Source: an uncultured Bacteroidota bacterium
Lineage (GTDB): Bacteria > Bacteroidota > Bacteroidia > Bacteroidales > P3
Direction of reading: 5' to 3'
Assembly: GCA_902788805.1 (NCBI GenBank)
Contig: CADALO010000006.1
Span: forward strand, 124,001-188,000
Length of the DNA: 64,000 bases
The translations under genes were made by a program, and so were the position numbers. Below, in pieces: positions 24,588 through 33,009 of this stretch; position 1 is the stretch's first letter, and each line of letters begins with the position of its first letter. The notes under the pieces are model-generated. The model searched no databases. It saw nothing but the letters and a program-made list of their open reading frames with translations, and had not been told where the DNA came from.

Positions 24588-25400
24588 CTAATTATACTTA
24601 TTATGGTAGTCGCTCTCCTTCCACTCAAACCGAACCGTTTCTGGTACTAAATACTTGCCAATCTTGTAGTCTATATTGGCTTTGTGTGCCTGGCTAAGCT
24701 GGTGGCAGCGGCGCACACGGTACATCCGACCATCCTTGATGAAGCGGGCTCCTGTCTGATGGAAACGGAATGGAACATCTTTCGCAATGCATTGCTCACG
24801 GAGGGCAAGCACCCAGTCGTAGTCACACAGTCTTGCATCAACACCAGACTCCCCTCCTACCGACACTTCCTCAATGGTCTCGTCCAAATATGGCATAAGG
24901 TTCATTGCCGTGAGTAGCGGAGACGCAATGATGCTTTTGTGCTTTATTGGAAGCGAAAGAAAGATGGGTAAGCGATAATCTGCCATTTCCTGATTCTCGA
25001 CGGTGCAGCCAACGACAACATTATCATAGCCCTCACCCCAATCGTCGGGCACACACTCCAGGAAGCGGTCGATGCGCTTGGTGAAAAAATAGAACCATAG
25101 GTCGCTGCGGCGCTTTATCATCTCCCAGCACTCGTGGCGCCATTCATCTGCATCCTCAATCAGGAAGTCTGATGTAAAGCAAGTGAATACAAGCTTCCCG
25201 CTCTTTATCTTCCACGACTTGTCGCGCTTCCTTTTTATCGGAAGGTTGAAGTTGCCGGTTTTGCGGCATAGGCTGCTGGCAATCTCACTACCATACATCT
25301 CGTCCTGTCGGTAGACATAGCAGTACTTGCACCCAGGGCTAATCTTGGTGCACCCGTGCCACGGGTTCCAGTCGGCGTATATCTCCCAATGCTCGGACAT
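24588..25400 (-). CDS. DUF5131 (phage Gp37/Gp68-like) protein
   Basis: A 270-aa protein beginning with WNPWHGCTKISPGCKYCYVY, the hallmark of the DUF5131/Gp37-Gp68 family. The three Cys (CTKISPGC..C) resemble a radical-SAM cluster site, though the spacing differs from the classical CxxxCxxC. Further family features are LVFTCFTSDFLIEDADEWR, FFTKRIDRF, NVVVGCTVENQ and GGESGVDARLCDYDWV. The family is common in phages and mobile islands; its reaction is unknown. No other phage gene is near, so this may be a single transferred gene. Confidence 0.85.
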   Translation of the reverse strand: MSEHWEIYADWNPWHGCTKISPGCKYCYVYRQDEMYGSEIASSLCRKTGNFNLPIKRKRDKSWKIKSGKLVFTCFTSDFLIEDADEWRHECWEMIKRRSDLWFYFFTKRIDRFLECVPDDWGEGYDNVVVGCTVENQEMADYRLPIFLSLPIKHKSIIASPLLTAMNLMPYLDETIEEVSVGGESGVDARLCDYDWVLALREQCIAKDVPFRFHQTGARFIKDGRMYRVRRCHQLSQAHKANIDYKIGKYLVPETVRFEWKESDYHNKYN

Positions 25401-25467
25401 ACAGCACTAACGAGATGATGCTCGTTTTATTGTGGCAGAGGGTGCACCAAGAGTTCCCGGGGATTAT

Positions 25468-26295
25468 TTACTCTATCGGTATCTGTATCACCGACAGCCA
25501 CTGCTCAGGGTCTTTTTGGTTCCAGGCACCGTCGATGTAGCAGGTGCGGGGCTGGCCGATGATACGGTAGCCCTGTTCCTCGATGTAGCGGAAGGCATCG
25601 ACAAACGAGTCGTAGAAACGCTCATAATGACCGACGTGCTTTATACAAAGAGCCTTAGGCACTTCGGGCAGCCGTTTGAACTGAATAATGGCGCTGTCGG
25701 TGCCCATCTCCTCAACCTGTTCGCAGTACTCGATGTCGATGTCTGTCGGTGTGTACTCCTTATTGTGTTCCATAGTGAAGCAATAGCCCGGCGGCGGACA
25801 CTTGCAGCCAAGACGCTGCATCTCAGGACCGATTTTCTCGTAGCACATCGGGCCGATGGCGGCAAAGTTTGGAATTACCTCGCGGTGCGAGGCGACGATA
25901 ATTGACGGAAGACTTTGAATGCTAAACTTTTCCATTGTTGTGATTTGTTTGCGAGAGTCCCTCCAGTTAAGCAACCGCTCGCGGCGTGCAACCAGCAGAC
26001 GCAGCTGCCGTTCCGTTTCGCTGATTTTCTCGTCCATCTGCTGGATGCTGGGCGTAGACGAGTCGTCCTCCAGCAGGTCTTTGATTTCCTCCAGCGAGAA
26101 GCCGAGCCGCTGCAGATCGCGGATACTTTGCAGTCGTTGCATCTGGTCGATGCTGTAGTAGCGATAGCCCGTCCACTCGTCCACCTCGTCGGGCAGCAAC
26201 AACCCCTTTTGTTCGTAGTGGCGCAATGTTTTTACGGTCGTCTGCATCAACTTTGAAAACTCTCCGATTGTTAGTTTTTGTTTGTAAATCATCAT
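25468..26295 (-). CDS. MerR-family regulator with GyrI-like effector domain
   Basis: The N-terminus (MMIYKQKLTIGEFSKLMQTT, then VKTLRHYEQKGLL) is a MerR winged-helix DNA-binding domain, followed by a dimer coiled coil and a C-terminal GyrI/AraC-effector type domain (about 125-275), as in BmrR-like multidrug sensors. The start at 26295 (or the adjacent ATG at 26292) is chosen because a promoter -7 box lies at 26329-26336; the open frame back to 26373 would include it. The neighbour DUF418 membrane protein is a possible target, by position only. Confidence 0.88.
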   Translation of the reverse strand: MMIYKQKLTIGEFSKLMQTTVKTLRHYEQKGLLLPDEVDEWTGYRYYSIDQMQRLQSIRDLQRLGFSLEEIKDLLEDDSSTPSIQQMDEKISETERQLRLLVARRERLLNWRDSRKQITTMEKFSIQSLPSIIVASHREVIPNFAAIGPMCYEKIGPEMQRLGCKCPPPGYCFTMEHNKEYTPTDIDIEYCEQVEEMGTDSAIIQFKRLPEVPKALCIKHVGHYERFYDSFVDAFRYIEEQGYRIIGQPRTCYIDGAWNQKDPEQWLSVIQIPIE

Positions 26296-26328
26296 CGTAC
26301 GATAATAATGCTTGTTTGATATCGGCTG

Positions 26329-26336
26329 CAAAGTTA
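26329..26336 (-). promoter_or_regulatory. Candidate -7 element for the MerR-family gene
   Basis: The minus strand reads TAACTTTG, 34 bp before the chosen start. It rules against the longer reading frame. Confidence 0.5.
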
Positions 26337-26421
26337 ATATATGACCCAAGGGACGAGTCAAGGGCTTTAACAAACTTTAACACTCTATTGTTTCAACTGG
26401 ACTTTCTAGATATAATCACAT

Positions 26422-27534
26422 CTAAATCCAGGTCAGTTTTCTCCATAGGCCTTCCAACGGACCTCGCGAATGATTGGATAGCCAATAGCGGGTGAAGAAA
26501 TACTGACACACAACCATTCCGCATCCAACCATAACAGCGTAGGTGGTGCCTAAAAGACTGTAGCAGGCGAGGCCGTAGCCACAGAAGATGGCGCAGCCGA
26601 TGATGGACTGCAGCAGATAGTTGGTGAGGCTCATACGTCCGAAAAGGCAGAGATGACGAAGCAGACGGCGCACTGCCTTTGAAGCATACCAGGCAGAAAC
26701 TATCAACGAGACTATCGTCAGCAGGATGGTGAGATTATAGATGGGTGTAAGCCACGTGTGCAATGGGCCGAAGTCCACCAAACCCAGCACGATGACGACG
26801 AGCGAGCTGATGAGTATTCGGTGCCAGATTTTTATATTGTGCCCCTCGTTGTAGAACATCCGATGCCGTCCTAACTGCATACCAAGAATGAACAGACAGA
26901 GCAGTTGCGTCAATCGCCCACTGTATACATTGTAACGCAGGTTCTCCACAAAGCCGTACCTTAGGTTGGTAAGGGCGTTCTCCCAAAAGGTGCCATTCTG
27001 GTGCGTACTTGTAAGTTTTGCATACATCTCCCACATAGTGGAATGGTCTATCGTCGCGCCGGTCAGCAGACAGAACAGCTCTACGGGTTGGATGGCCAGC
27101 AGGAATATGATGCACCACACCCACTTCGACGGCAGATAACTGATGGGGATGAGCAGCAGCCCGTAGCACGCATAGAACATCAGAATGTCGCCGTCATAAA
27201 AGACAGTGTTTACGACACCCAAGAAGAACAGCAGGCACATTCGCCAGACAAAGCGCCCGGCGAAGCTCTTGCCTTTCTGCTGCTGGTTGTCGTTCATAAT
27301 GAAGAAACTCAGCCCGAAGAGCATAGCGAAGATGCCGTACATCTTGCCGGAGAACAGCCAAGTCAACACGTCAGCCACAGTCTGGTCGCTCGCCAACGTA
27401 TAGGCTATCGGCTGCTGAGTGATTGTGTTGAAATGATCTACGGAGTGATACAAGATGATGCCGACCACGGCGATACCCCTCAAGGCATCGGCCACCTCAA
27501 TCCTTGTATTTGGCAGATTCTGTGATTTATACAT
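26422..27534 (-). CDS. DUF418 integral membrane protein
   Basis: A 370-aa protein with about eight to ten membrane segments. The N-terminal RIEVADALRGIAVVGIILYHS is the pattern of DUF418 and related acyltransferase-like membrane proteins, and the C-terminal part (GRMSLTNYLLQSIIGCAIF) is the DUF418 signature region. The substrate is unknown. The ATG abuts an array of 8-bp repeats (27537-27613), so the usual upstream region is replaced by repeat DNA. Confidence 0.86.
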   Translation of the reverse strand: MYKSQNLPNTRIEVADALRGIAVVGIILYHSVDHFNTITQQPIAYTLASDQTVADVLTWLFSGKMYGIFAMLFGLSFFIMNDNQQQKGKSFAGRFVWRMCLLFFLGVVNTVFYDGDILMFYACYGLLLIPISYLPSKWVWCIIFLLAIQPVELFCLLTGATIDHSTMWEMYAKLTSTHQNGTFWENALTNLRYGFVENLRYNVYSGRLTQLLCLFILGMQLGRHRMFYNEGHNIKIWHRILISSLVVIVLGLVDFGPLHTWLTPIYNLTILLTIVSLIVSAWYASKAVRRLLRHLCLFGRMSLTNYLLQSIIGCAIFCGYGLACYSLLGTTYAVMVGCGMVVCQYFFTRYWLSNHSRGPLEGLWRKLTWI

Positions 27535-27536
27535 TA

Positions 27537-27613
27537 TATCAACGCATCAACGCATCAACGCGACAACGCATCAACGCATCAACGTATCAACATATCAACA
27601 TTTCAACATTTCA
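27537..27613. repeat. 8-bp tandem repeat array upstream of DUF418
   Basis: About ten units of the form ATCAACGC drift to ATCAACAT and TTCAACAT along the array. It fills the space between the DUF2807 stop and the DUF418 start, with the last unit 2-3 bp from the ATG. Confidence 0.9.
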
Positions 27614-28396
27614 CAACTCGTCGTGAACGATGTTGGAGCTGCCAGAAGTGCTGCTGCCCCTCGTAACGGCGCTGCCCGTATAATACAGGTCGCTGGCGCC
27701 CGAAAGACTGACCGTTATGCTGCCGTCACAATGTATATAGGCATCGCTGGAACCCGACATCGAACCTTCGCAGTTATCGCAGACAAAGGCGTAATGGCTT
27801 CCGACAATGCTCCTTTTCAAGCTACTGGCCCCCGAAAGCCCGAGTTTAAGTGTCGACACCTGCCCCGTAAGCATTGCATCCGATGCACCGCTCATATCAA
27901 GCTCAAGCTCCGATGCCGTTACGTTGCCCTTCACCGAGGAAGATCCCGAAAGGTCCATATCGACCTCTTCCGCCTCGATGTCGCCATAGAAATCGGAAGA
28001 ACCCGAAAGCTCTATCTCAACATTCTGGCCCGTGAGCGGAAATTCGCTGTAGAAATCGGATGCGCTAGACAAATCAACTTTCTTCAAATCCGCATTGTAA
28101 GGGATAATGACCGTCATATCCTTTCCGCGGTTGGAAGCCCACCCTTTGAGGTAGATGCTAAGCTTGTCGCCATTGTTGACGACTCTGACCTTGGGCATAA
28201 CGTTCTCGCCAGCCGTGATGGAAATCATCGTCGCCGTGTCGCTGACAACAACATCGAAGGCGTCCTCCACCTCAAGTTCGGTGTAAGTACCATCGATGTT
28301 GAATTTCTGTGTGATGGGGTCGCCTGCCCACTCAGAGCAGCTGACAAATGCTGTCATTGTTACAATTGAGAAGAGTACAATCAGATTTTTCTTCAT
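27611..28396 (-). CDS. DUF2807 head-GIN domain lipoprotein
   Basis: A 261-aa lipoprotein (TAFVSCSE lipobox, Cys at about 20) with the putative auto-transporter-like head-GIN/DUF2807 domain. The body is a right-handed beta-solenoid pattern with many repeats of the SGSSDFYG, LSGSSSVKG, MSGASDAML and LSGASDLYY type, each turn with a Ser-Gly corner. It is probably anchored in the outer membrane. Function is unknown; family members are often near regulators or secreted enzymes. Confidence 0.9.
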   Translation of the reverse strand: MKKNLIVLFSIVTMTAFVSCSEWAGDPITQKFNIDGTYTELEVEDAFDVVVSDTATMISITAGENVMPKVRVVNNGDKLSIYLKGWASNRGKDMTVIIPYNADLKKVDLSSASDFYSEFPLTGQNVEIELSGSSDFYGDIEAEEVDMDLSGSSSVKGNVTASELELDMSGASDAMLTGQVSTLKLGLSGASSLKRSIVGSHYAFVCDNCEGSMSGSSDAYIHCDGSITVSLSGASDLYYTGSAVTRGSSTSGSSNIVHDEL

Positions 28397-28397
28397 A

Positions 28398-28490
28398 AGG
28401 TTGAAAGGGTTAAAAAGGTTTTAGGGTTATAAGGTTTTAGGGTTAAAAAGGTTTTAGGGTTATATGGTTTTAGGGGGTGAGGGGGGGGGG
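28398..28490. repeat. GGTTTTAGGGTT-type tandem repeats plus G10 tract
   Basis: About five units of GGTTTTAGGGTTAAAAA/GGTTTTAGGGTTATAA (16-17 bp) are followed by GGGGGTGA and a run of ten G at 28481-28490. It lies directly before the DUF2807 gene and just after the stop of the gene at 28497. Confidence 0.9.
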
Positions 28491-28496
28491 CGCAGA

Positions 28497-29489
28497 TTAT
28501 TTATCAACTTTATACGAAGGTTCTGTCTTGGGCAGGGGCTCAAACTCTTTGTTGAGCTTCTGGTCCTCCAAGCGACCCTGGGCATTGTCGCGCAACTCCC
28601 AGCGGCCGTTGGCGAAGATGTATGCCATTTCGGTGCCCGTCGGCACATAGTATTGCGGCAGTCCTTCCATACCTGGCAGCATCGGCGCTATCTCGTCAAA
28701 GAGTATCATCTTCATCTTCTCCTCTTTGGGCACCTGAACGTTTATCGTGCGGCCTTTCTTCTTCACCTTCTTGTTCTCATAGGTGCGCACCACCTGCTCG
28801 TCAAAACGCACATTGACCATCGCCCTGCTCGAATAGTCAAGCACCACTCGCCTCAGGTTCTTCTCGCGACGGAATAAAGCCTGGCCGAACTGGGGCTTGG
28901 AACCGGTACCGCGAAAGCATATAGGCTCTATCACCTTGCGCTGCGTAAGGGCATTGACACCCGACCAGCCAATCAAGGTATAATATTCTTTACCCTCGTG
29001 TTTAGTCTCAACAAGTTCTTGGTAAACACACCCAAGCCAATTCTCAGGCTCAAGCACTACCTCGTTGGCCGATATTATCTCATCCGACTTGTCGTGAAGC
29101 ACATAAACGTCATACTGCTCAGCCTTGGCGTTGTACGACTGGACAAAGCCAAAGCACTCATATTCACCATTGTCGCGCACCACTGGCCAAGTGATGATTC
29201 TGAACTGGCGGTCGCTCGATGTCAGAACCGATACGTATGTACCCAGTTCCCACTTCCAGTGGATGGACTCCTCCACGTTCAGCGCCTCCTCAAAGAGCTG
29301 CACAAACTGCTCGTTGGCATTGTAGCGCTCATTGTCGGTGGGTGCGTTCATAATCTTCTCAAGCAGAGGCTGCATATTGCGCTGATAGGCGCTCATCACA
29401 TCGCGGTTCTGCGCACCAGCGGTCGCCACTGCACAAATGGCTGCAGCCAAAAGCGTGAACCTGATTTTATTAAGAATATTTGTTACCAT
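28497..29489 (-). CDS. Secreted protein of unknown function
   Basis: A 330-aa exported protein with a signal peptide (MVTNILNKIRFTLLAAAICA). The mature N-terminal part is helical (SAYQRNMQPLLEKIMNAPTD, RYNANEQFVQLFEEALNV), followed by a beta-rich region (YVSVLTSSDRQFRIITWPVV, EYECFGFVQSYN, YYTLIGWSGVNALTQRKVIE) that ends in a Lys-rich tail. I recognise the general type as a conserved Bacteroidetes hypothetical but not a named family. It is transcribed divergently from dapD, so their promoters share the 29490-29567 region. Confidence 0.82.
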   Translation of the reverse strand: MVTNILNKIRFTLLAAAICAVATAGAQNRDVMSAYQRNMQPLLEKIMNAPTDNERYNANEQFVQLFEEALNVEESIHWKWELGTYVSVLTSSDRQFRIITWPVVRDNGEYECFGFVQSYNAKAEQYDVYVLHDKSDEIISANEVVLEPENWLGCVYQELVETKHEGKEYYTLIGWSGVNALTQRKVIEPICFRGTGSKPQFGQALFRREKNLRRVVLDYSSRAMVNVRFDEQVVRTYENKKVKKKGRTINVQVPKEEKMKMILFDEIAPMLPGMEGLPQYYVPTGTEMAYIFANGRWELRDNAQGRLEDQKLNKEFEPLPKTEPSYKVDK

Positions 29490-29512
29490 TTCATTTTTTA
29501 TTCGTACTTTTG
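29479..29512 (+). promoter_or_regulatory. Promoter of dapD
   Basis: TTTG (29479-29482), 22 bp and TACTTTTG (29505-29512), about 56 bp before the ATG. The -33 box lies inside the start of the divergent gene. Confidence 0.65.
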
Positions 29513-29567
29513 TAATTACTCAAAAAAGCGTTTTTTATTGTAAAGAATTGAAAAAAAGTCAAAAAAA

Positions 29568-30404
29568 ATGAATAACACCATACAAGAGACCATTGAAGCG
29601 GCGTTCGACAACCGCGATTTGCTCCAAAACGAAGATGTACGGCAGGCCGTTAGGACTGTTATCGAGCAACTCGACAAAGGTCTTCTGCGAGTGGCAGAAC
29701 CCATTGTGGGGAGCGACCACGCCGCAATGCGCTGGCAGGTGAACGAGTGGGTCAAGAAGGCTGTGCTGCTCTATTTCCCGATTTGCGATATGCAGACAAT
29801 CGAAGCTGGCCCGTTCGAATACCACGACAAGATACCCCTCAAGCGCAACTACGCCGCCCAGGGGGTACGTGTAGTGCCGCCGGCGGTGGCCCGCTACGGT
29901 GCCTACCTCGCCAAAGGTGTTGTGATGATGCCCAGCTATGTCAACATCGGAGCCTACGTCGACAGCGGTACAATGGTCGACACCTGGGCCACCGTGGGCA
30001 GCTGCGCACAGATTGGCCGCAACGTGCATCTGAGCGGCGGAGTGGGCATCGGCGGAGTGCTCGAACCCGTTCAGGCCGCTCCCGTCATCATCGAGGACAA
30101 CTGCTTCATAGGCTCGCGCTGCATCGTAGTCGAAGGGGCTCACATCGGCACCGAAGCCGTGCTCGGAGCCAACACCGTCATCACCGGCAGCACCAAGATT
30201 ATCGACGTAAGCAACTCTGAACCTGTCTACTACAACGGCTATGTGCCGCCACGAAGCGTCGTCATCCCTGGCAGCTACACCAAGCATTTCCCCGCCGGCG
30301 ACTACAGCGTCAGCTGCGCTCTCATCATCGGACAGCGCAAGGAAAGCACCGACAAGAAGACCTCGCTCAACGCCGCCCTGCGCGACTTCGGAGTGTCGGT
30401 TTGA
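29568..30404 (+). CDS. dapD: Tetrahydrodipicolinate N-succinyltransferase
   Basis: DapD transfers succinyl from succinyl-CoA to tetrahydrodipicolinate in the lysine/meso-diaminopimelate pathway. The 278-aa protein starts with the helical domain (NNTIQETIEAAFDNRDLLQ) and continues into a left-handed beta helix of hexapeptide repeats (NIGAYVDSGTMVDTWATVGS, CAQIGRNVHLSGGVGIGG, NCFIGSRCIVVEGAHIG). The motifs MPSYVNIGAYVD and VPPRSVVIPGS are typical. It is the first plus-strand gene of the window. Confidence 0.95.
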   Translation: MNNTIQETIEAAFDNRDLLQNEDVRQAVRTVIEQLDKGLLRVAEPIVGSDHAAMRWQVNEWVKKAVLLYFPICDMQTIEAGPFEYHDKIPLKRNYAAQGVRVVPPAVARYGAYLAKGVVMMPSYVNIGAYVDSGTMVDTWATVGSCAQIGRNVHLSGGVGIGGVLEPVQAAPVIIEDNCFIGSRCIVVEGAHIGTEAVLGANTVITGSTKIIDVSNSEPVYYNGYVPPRSVVIPGSYTKHFPAGDYSVSCALIIGQRKESTDKKTSLNAALRDFGVSV

Positions 30405-30439
30405 AATAAAATTAAGAATTAATAATTAAAAATTAAGAG

Positions 30440-30802
30440 ATGAGTATTACAAAAAAGATAATCGCCGCAGCTGCTCTGCTGCTTCTTGCCGCCTGCAGCA
30501 ACTACGAAGACTTCGAATTCACCGGCAAAGTGGTCGACTATGAGCAATGCACGAGCGGCAGCATAGGATATGCCGTGTCGCTCACCAGCCCCGACACCAT
30601 CGGCGGCGAATACACCACACGCGAACGCGAAACCTACCAGAACGTGGTGGTCATTTACGGCGCCGACCGTCTGCTGAAGGCCAACTCGAACATCAGCGGC
30701 CGCATCTACCTCGACCCCAACTTCTCCAAAGCCGAGTGCAGCATCCACTACACCGACCGCGACGTCCCCGAAGCGGTATTCACCAAACTGAAAGTGGATT
30801 GA
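30440..30802 (+). CDS. Small lipoprotein of unknown function
   Basis: A 120-aa lipoprotein (LLLLAACSN, Cys at about residue 19). The mature part is beta-rich (DFEFTGKVVDYEQCTSGSIG, YQNVVVIYGADRLLKANSNI, GRIYLDPNFSKAECSIHYTD) and has two more Cys that could pair. No named family was recognised. It follows dapD by 35 bp and shares a bidirectional terminator with the convergent acyl-CoA synthetase gene. Confidence 0.8.
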   Translation: MSITKKIIAAAALLLLAACSNYEDFEFTGKVVDYEQCTSGSIGYAVSLTSPDTIGGEYTTRERETYQNVVVIYGADRLLKANSNISGRIYLDPNFSKAECSIHYTDRDVPEAVFTKLKVD

Positions 30803-30809
30803 CAAACAA

Positions 30810-30843
30810 AAAGCCCTGCACTTTTTTCATAGTGCAGGGCTTT
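30810..30843. terminator. Bidirectional terminator
   Basis: A 13-bp perfect stem (30810-30822 with 30831-30843) has an 8-nt loop, an A-run on the left and Ts on the right, placed between convergent genes. Confidence 0.88.
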
Positions 30844-30863
30844 ACATTTATATGTAAATAAGA

Positions 30864-32936
30864 TTATTTCTCCAGACGGATGCGGGCATCGACTGCAGTG
30901 ACGTAGCGAGGATTGCCCAGCAGCGGGTTGAGGTCCATCTCGGCAATCTCGGGAGCGGCCTGAACCAGTGCGCTGACACGTGCCACCTGCTCGGCATAGA
31001 GGTCAAGGTTAACACCTTCCTGACCACGCACACCTTGCAGAATCTTATAGCCTTTGAGCTTGGTAAGCATCTCTTTGGCTTCGGCAGCGGTGATGGGTGC
31101 CAGTGCGCTCTGGACGTCTTTCAGCACCTCGATGAAGATACCGCCCAGGCCGAAGAATATCTGATGGCCGAACTTCGGGTCACGGATGGCTCCGATGTAT
31201 ACGTCGGTACCGTCCAGCATTGGGTACATCTCGACAGCGTAGGTTTCGGGGATAACAATCAAGCGGTCAAACTCTTTGGCCACAGTATCGAGGTCCTTGA
31301 CACCAAGGGTCACACCTCCGACATCGCTCTTGTGCAGAGGTCCGACAACCTTCATTACGAGAGGCACATCCTTCGAGCAGCCCACCTCTTTGGCGAAAGC
31401 AAGGGCGTCTTCTTTCTTGCTGACCTCGACCGACTTCTTGCGGCTGATACCGGCAGCGTCGAGCAGTTCGTTGTAGTTGGCAATCTCCATATAGCCGTCC
31501 TTGCAGCGGTCGACGGTCTTGCGGATGCGGGCCACGTCGATCTGCGGCACGTCAACGTGCTCAGGCTGCGGCTTGGGCGTATTGTAAACCTTGCAGATAG
31601 CGTTGCCCAGCACACACTCTTCGGGGAAGTTGATACGGCCCTTGGCAATGAAATCGTTGATCTCGTCTTTGACGTTGATGATTGAAGGCAGGACAGGGAA
31701 TATAGGTTTCTTGCAGGTCTTCATCTTTTCGTCAAGCAGGTCGTAGACCTCCTTGTTGGAGAAAAGTCCCGGCGAACCGAAGATCACGACCGAGAAGTCA
31801 ATGTCGGTATATTCGTTTTCGACAGTGTCGATGATATAGCCCAGTTGCTCGGCAGTACCGGTGGCAAGGAAGTCGATGGGGTTTCCGACGCTTGAGCCGG
31901 CAAAGAGTTTTTCGAGCAGTGCGGGGCTGGCGGGATGCTCCTTCAGCGAAGGCACCTCCATACCACCGTTGCTGAGCACGTCGGTAAGCATAACTGCGGG
32001 ACCACCGGCGTGGGTGATGACAGCGCAGCGTTTGCCTTTGATTTCGGGATGCATAAAGACAGCACATACGGTAGTCAGCTCCTGGCGGTTCTGGCAACGG
32101 ACGATGCCAGCCTTCTGGAACAGGGCGTCTACAGCCGCGTCGTTGGTAGCGAGAGCTCCGGTGTGGCTTGAGGCGGCACGGCTACCGGCGGCGCTACCGC
32201 CACTCTTGATAGCAGCGATGTGGCAGCCCTTGTTGATGAGGCTGCGGCTGTGCTTGAGCAGACGCTGCGGGTCGCCGATCTTCTCCATATAAAGCATAAT
32301 GACGCGGCTCGACTTCTCGGGGTCGAAGGTGTTGTCGAGGTGCTCGAGTACGTCTTCAATACCCAGCTGAGCCGAGTTGCCCACTGCCCACACGCTGTTG
32401 AACTTCAAGCCATTGCTCATACCGTATTCTTTGATGAAGACAGCCGTGGCACCGCTACCGGTGATGAAGTCTACGCCCTTGGGGTCAAGCGGCGGAATAG
32501 GAGTGTCGAAGCAGCCAGCATAGTTGGTGTTGAGGAAGCCTGTGCAGTTGGGGCCGATGAGTGAACCGCCAACGCTGTTTATAGTGTCGACAATATGTTT
32601 CTCGATGGCAGCGCCCTCGGCATTCTCCTCCGAGAATCCAGCGCTGACGATGATGAAGCCTTTGCAGCCCTTTTCCTTGGCCAGGACATCAACTGTCTGG
32701 GCGCAGAACTTGGCAGCGATGCAGAGGATTGCACAGTCGACCTGCGGCAGGTCCTCTACTTTTGCGTAACATTTTACACCTTGAACTTCAGTCTCTTTGG
32801 GGTTAACGGCATAGACCTGTCCCTTGAAGGGGCTCTCGAGGAGGTTTTTCAGCGACTTGCCGCCCGGTTTATGTACATCACTGGAAGCACCGCATATAAC
32901 GATGCTGCGTGGATTCAATAACTCTTTTGCTATCAT
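30864..32936 (-). CDS. ADP-forming acyl-CoA (acetyl-CoA) synthetase
   Basis: A 690-aa single-chain NDP-forming acyl-CoA synthetase. An N-terminal CoA-binding Rossmann domain (NPRSIVICGASSDVHKPGGK) is followed by a succinyl-CoA-ligase-like domain with the phosphohistidine loop SRAASSHTGAL (His about 258) and a C-terminal ATP-grasp domain (about 480-690, VPLVMKVVGPLHKSDVGGV, GGIFIEVLKDVQ). In fermenters it makes ATP from acetyl-CoA or propionyl-CoA with release of the acid. That fits the propionate route in this window, but substrate preference cannot be read from the sequence. Confidence 0.92.
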   Translation of the reverse strand: MIAKELLNPRSIVICGASSDVHKPGGKSLKNLLESPFKGQVYAVNPKETEVQGVKCYAKVEDLPQVDCAILCIAAKFCAQTVDVLAKEKGCKGFIIVSAGFSEENAEGAAIEKHIVDTINSVGGSLIGPNCTGFLNTNYAGCFDTPIPPLDPKGVDFITGSGATAVFIKEYGMSNGLKFNSVWAVGNSAQLGIEDVLEHLDNTFDPEKSSRVIMLYMEKIGDPQRLLKHSRSLINKGCHIAAIKSGGSAAGSRAASSHTGALATNDAAVDALFQKAGIVRCQNRQELTTVCAVFMHPEIKGKRCAVITHAGGPAVMLTDVLSNGGMEVPSLKEHPASPALLEKLFAGSSVGNPIDFLATGTAEQLGYIIDTVENEYTDIDFSVVIFGSPGLFSNKEVYDLLDEKMKTCKKPIFPVLPSIINVKDEINDFIAKGRINFPEECVLGNAICKVYNTPKPQPEHVDVPQIDVARIRKTVDRCKDGYMEIANYNELLDAAGISRKKSVEVSKKEDALAFAKEVGCSKDVPLVMKVVGPLHKSDVGGVTLGVKDLDTVAKEFDRLIVIPETYAVEMYPMLDGTDVYIGAIRDPKFGHQIFFGLGGIFIEVLKDVQSALAPITAAEAKEMLTKLKGYKILQGVRGQEGVNLDLYAEQVARVSALVQAAPEIAEMDLNPLLGNPRYVTAVDARIRLEK

Positions 32937-32971
32937 AATCTTATGTATTAATTATTATTTTCTAAGAAATG

Positions 32972-33002
32972 CAAAAGTACTAAAAAAAGTTAAACCGACA
33001 AA
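32972..33002 (-). promoter_or_regulatory. Promoter of the acyl-CoA synthetase gene
   Basis: On the minus strand TTTG (32999-33002), exactly 19 bp, and TACTTTTG (32972-32979). Confidence 0.72.
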
Positions 33003-33009
33003 AAATATT

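Noticed and set aside
26296..26373. Longer start for the MerR-family gene
   Set aside because: The -7 box at 26329-26336 lies inside it; MerR proteins start just before the winged helix.
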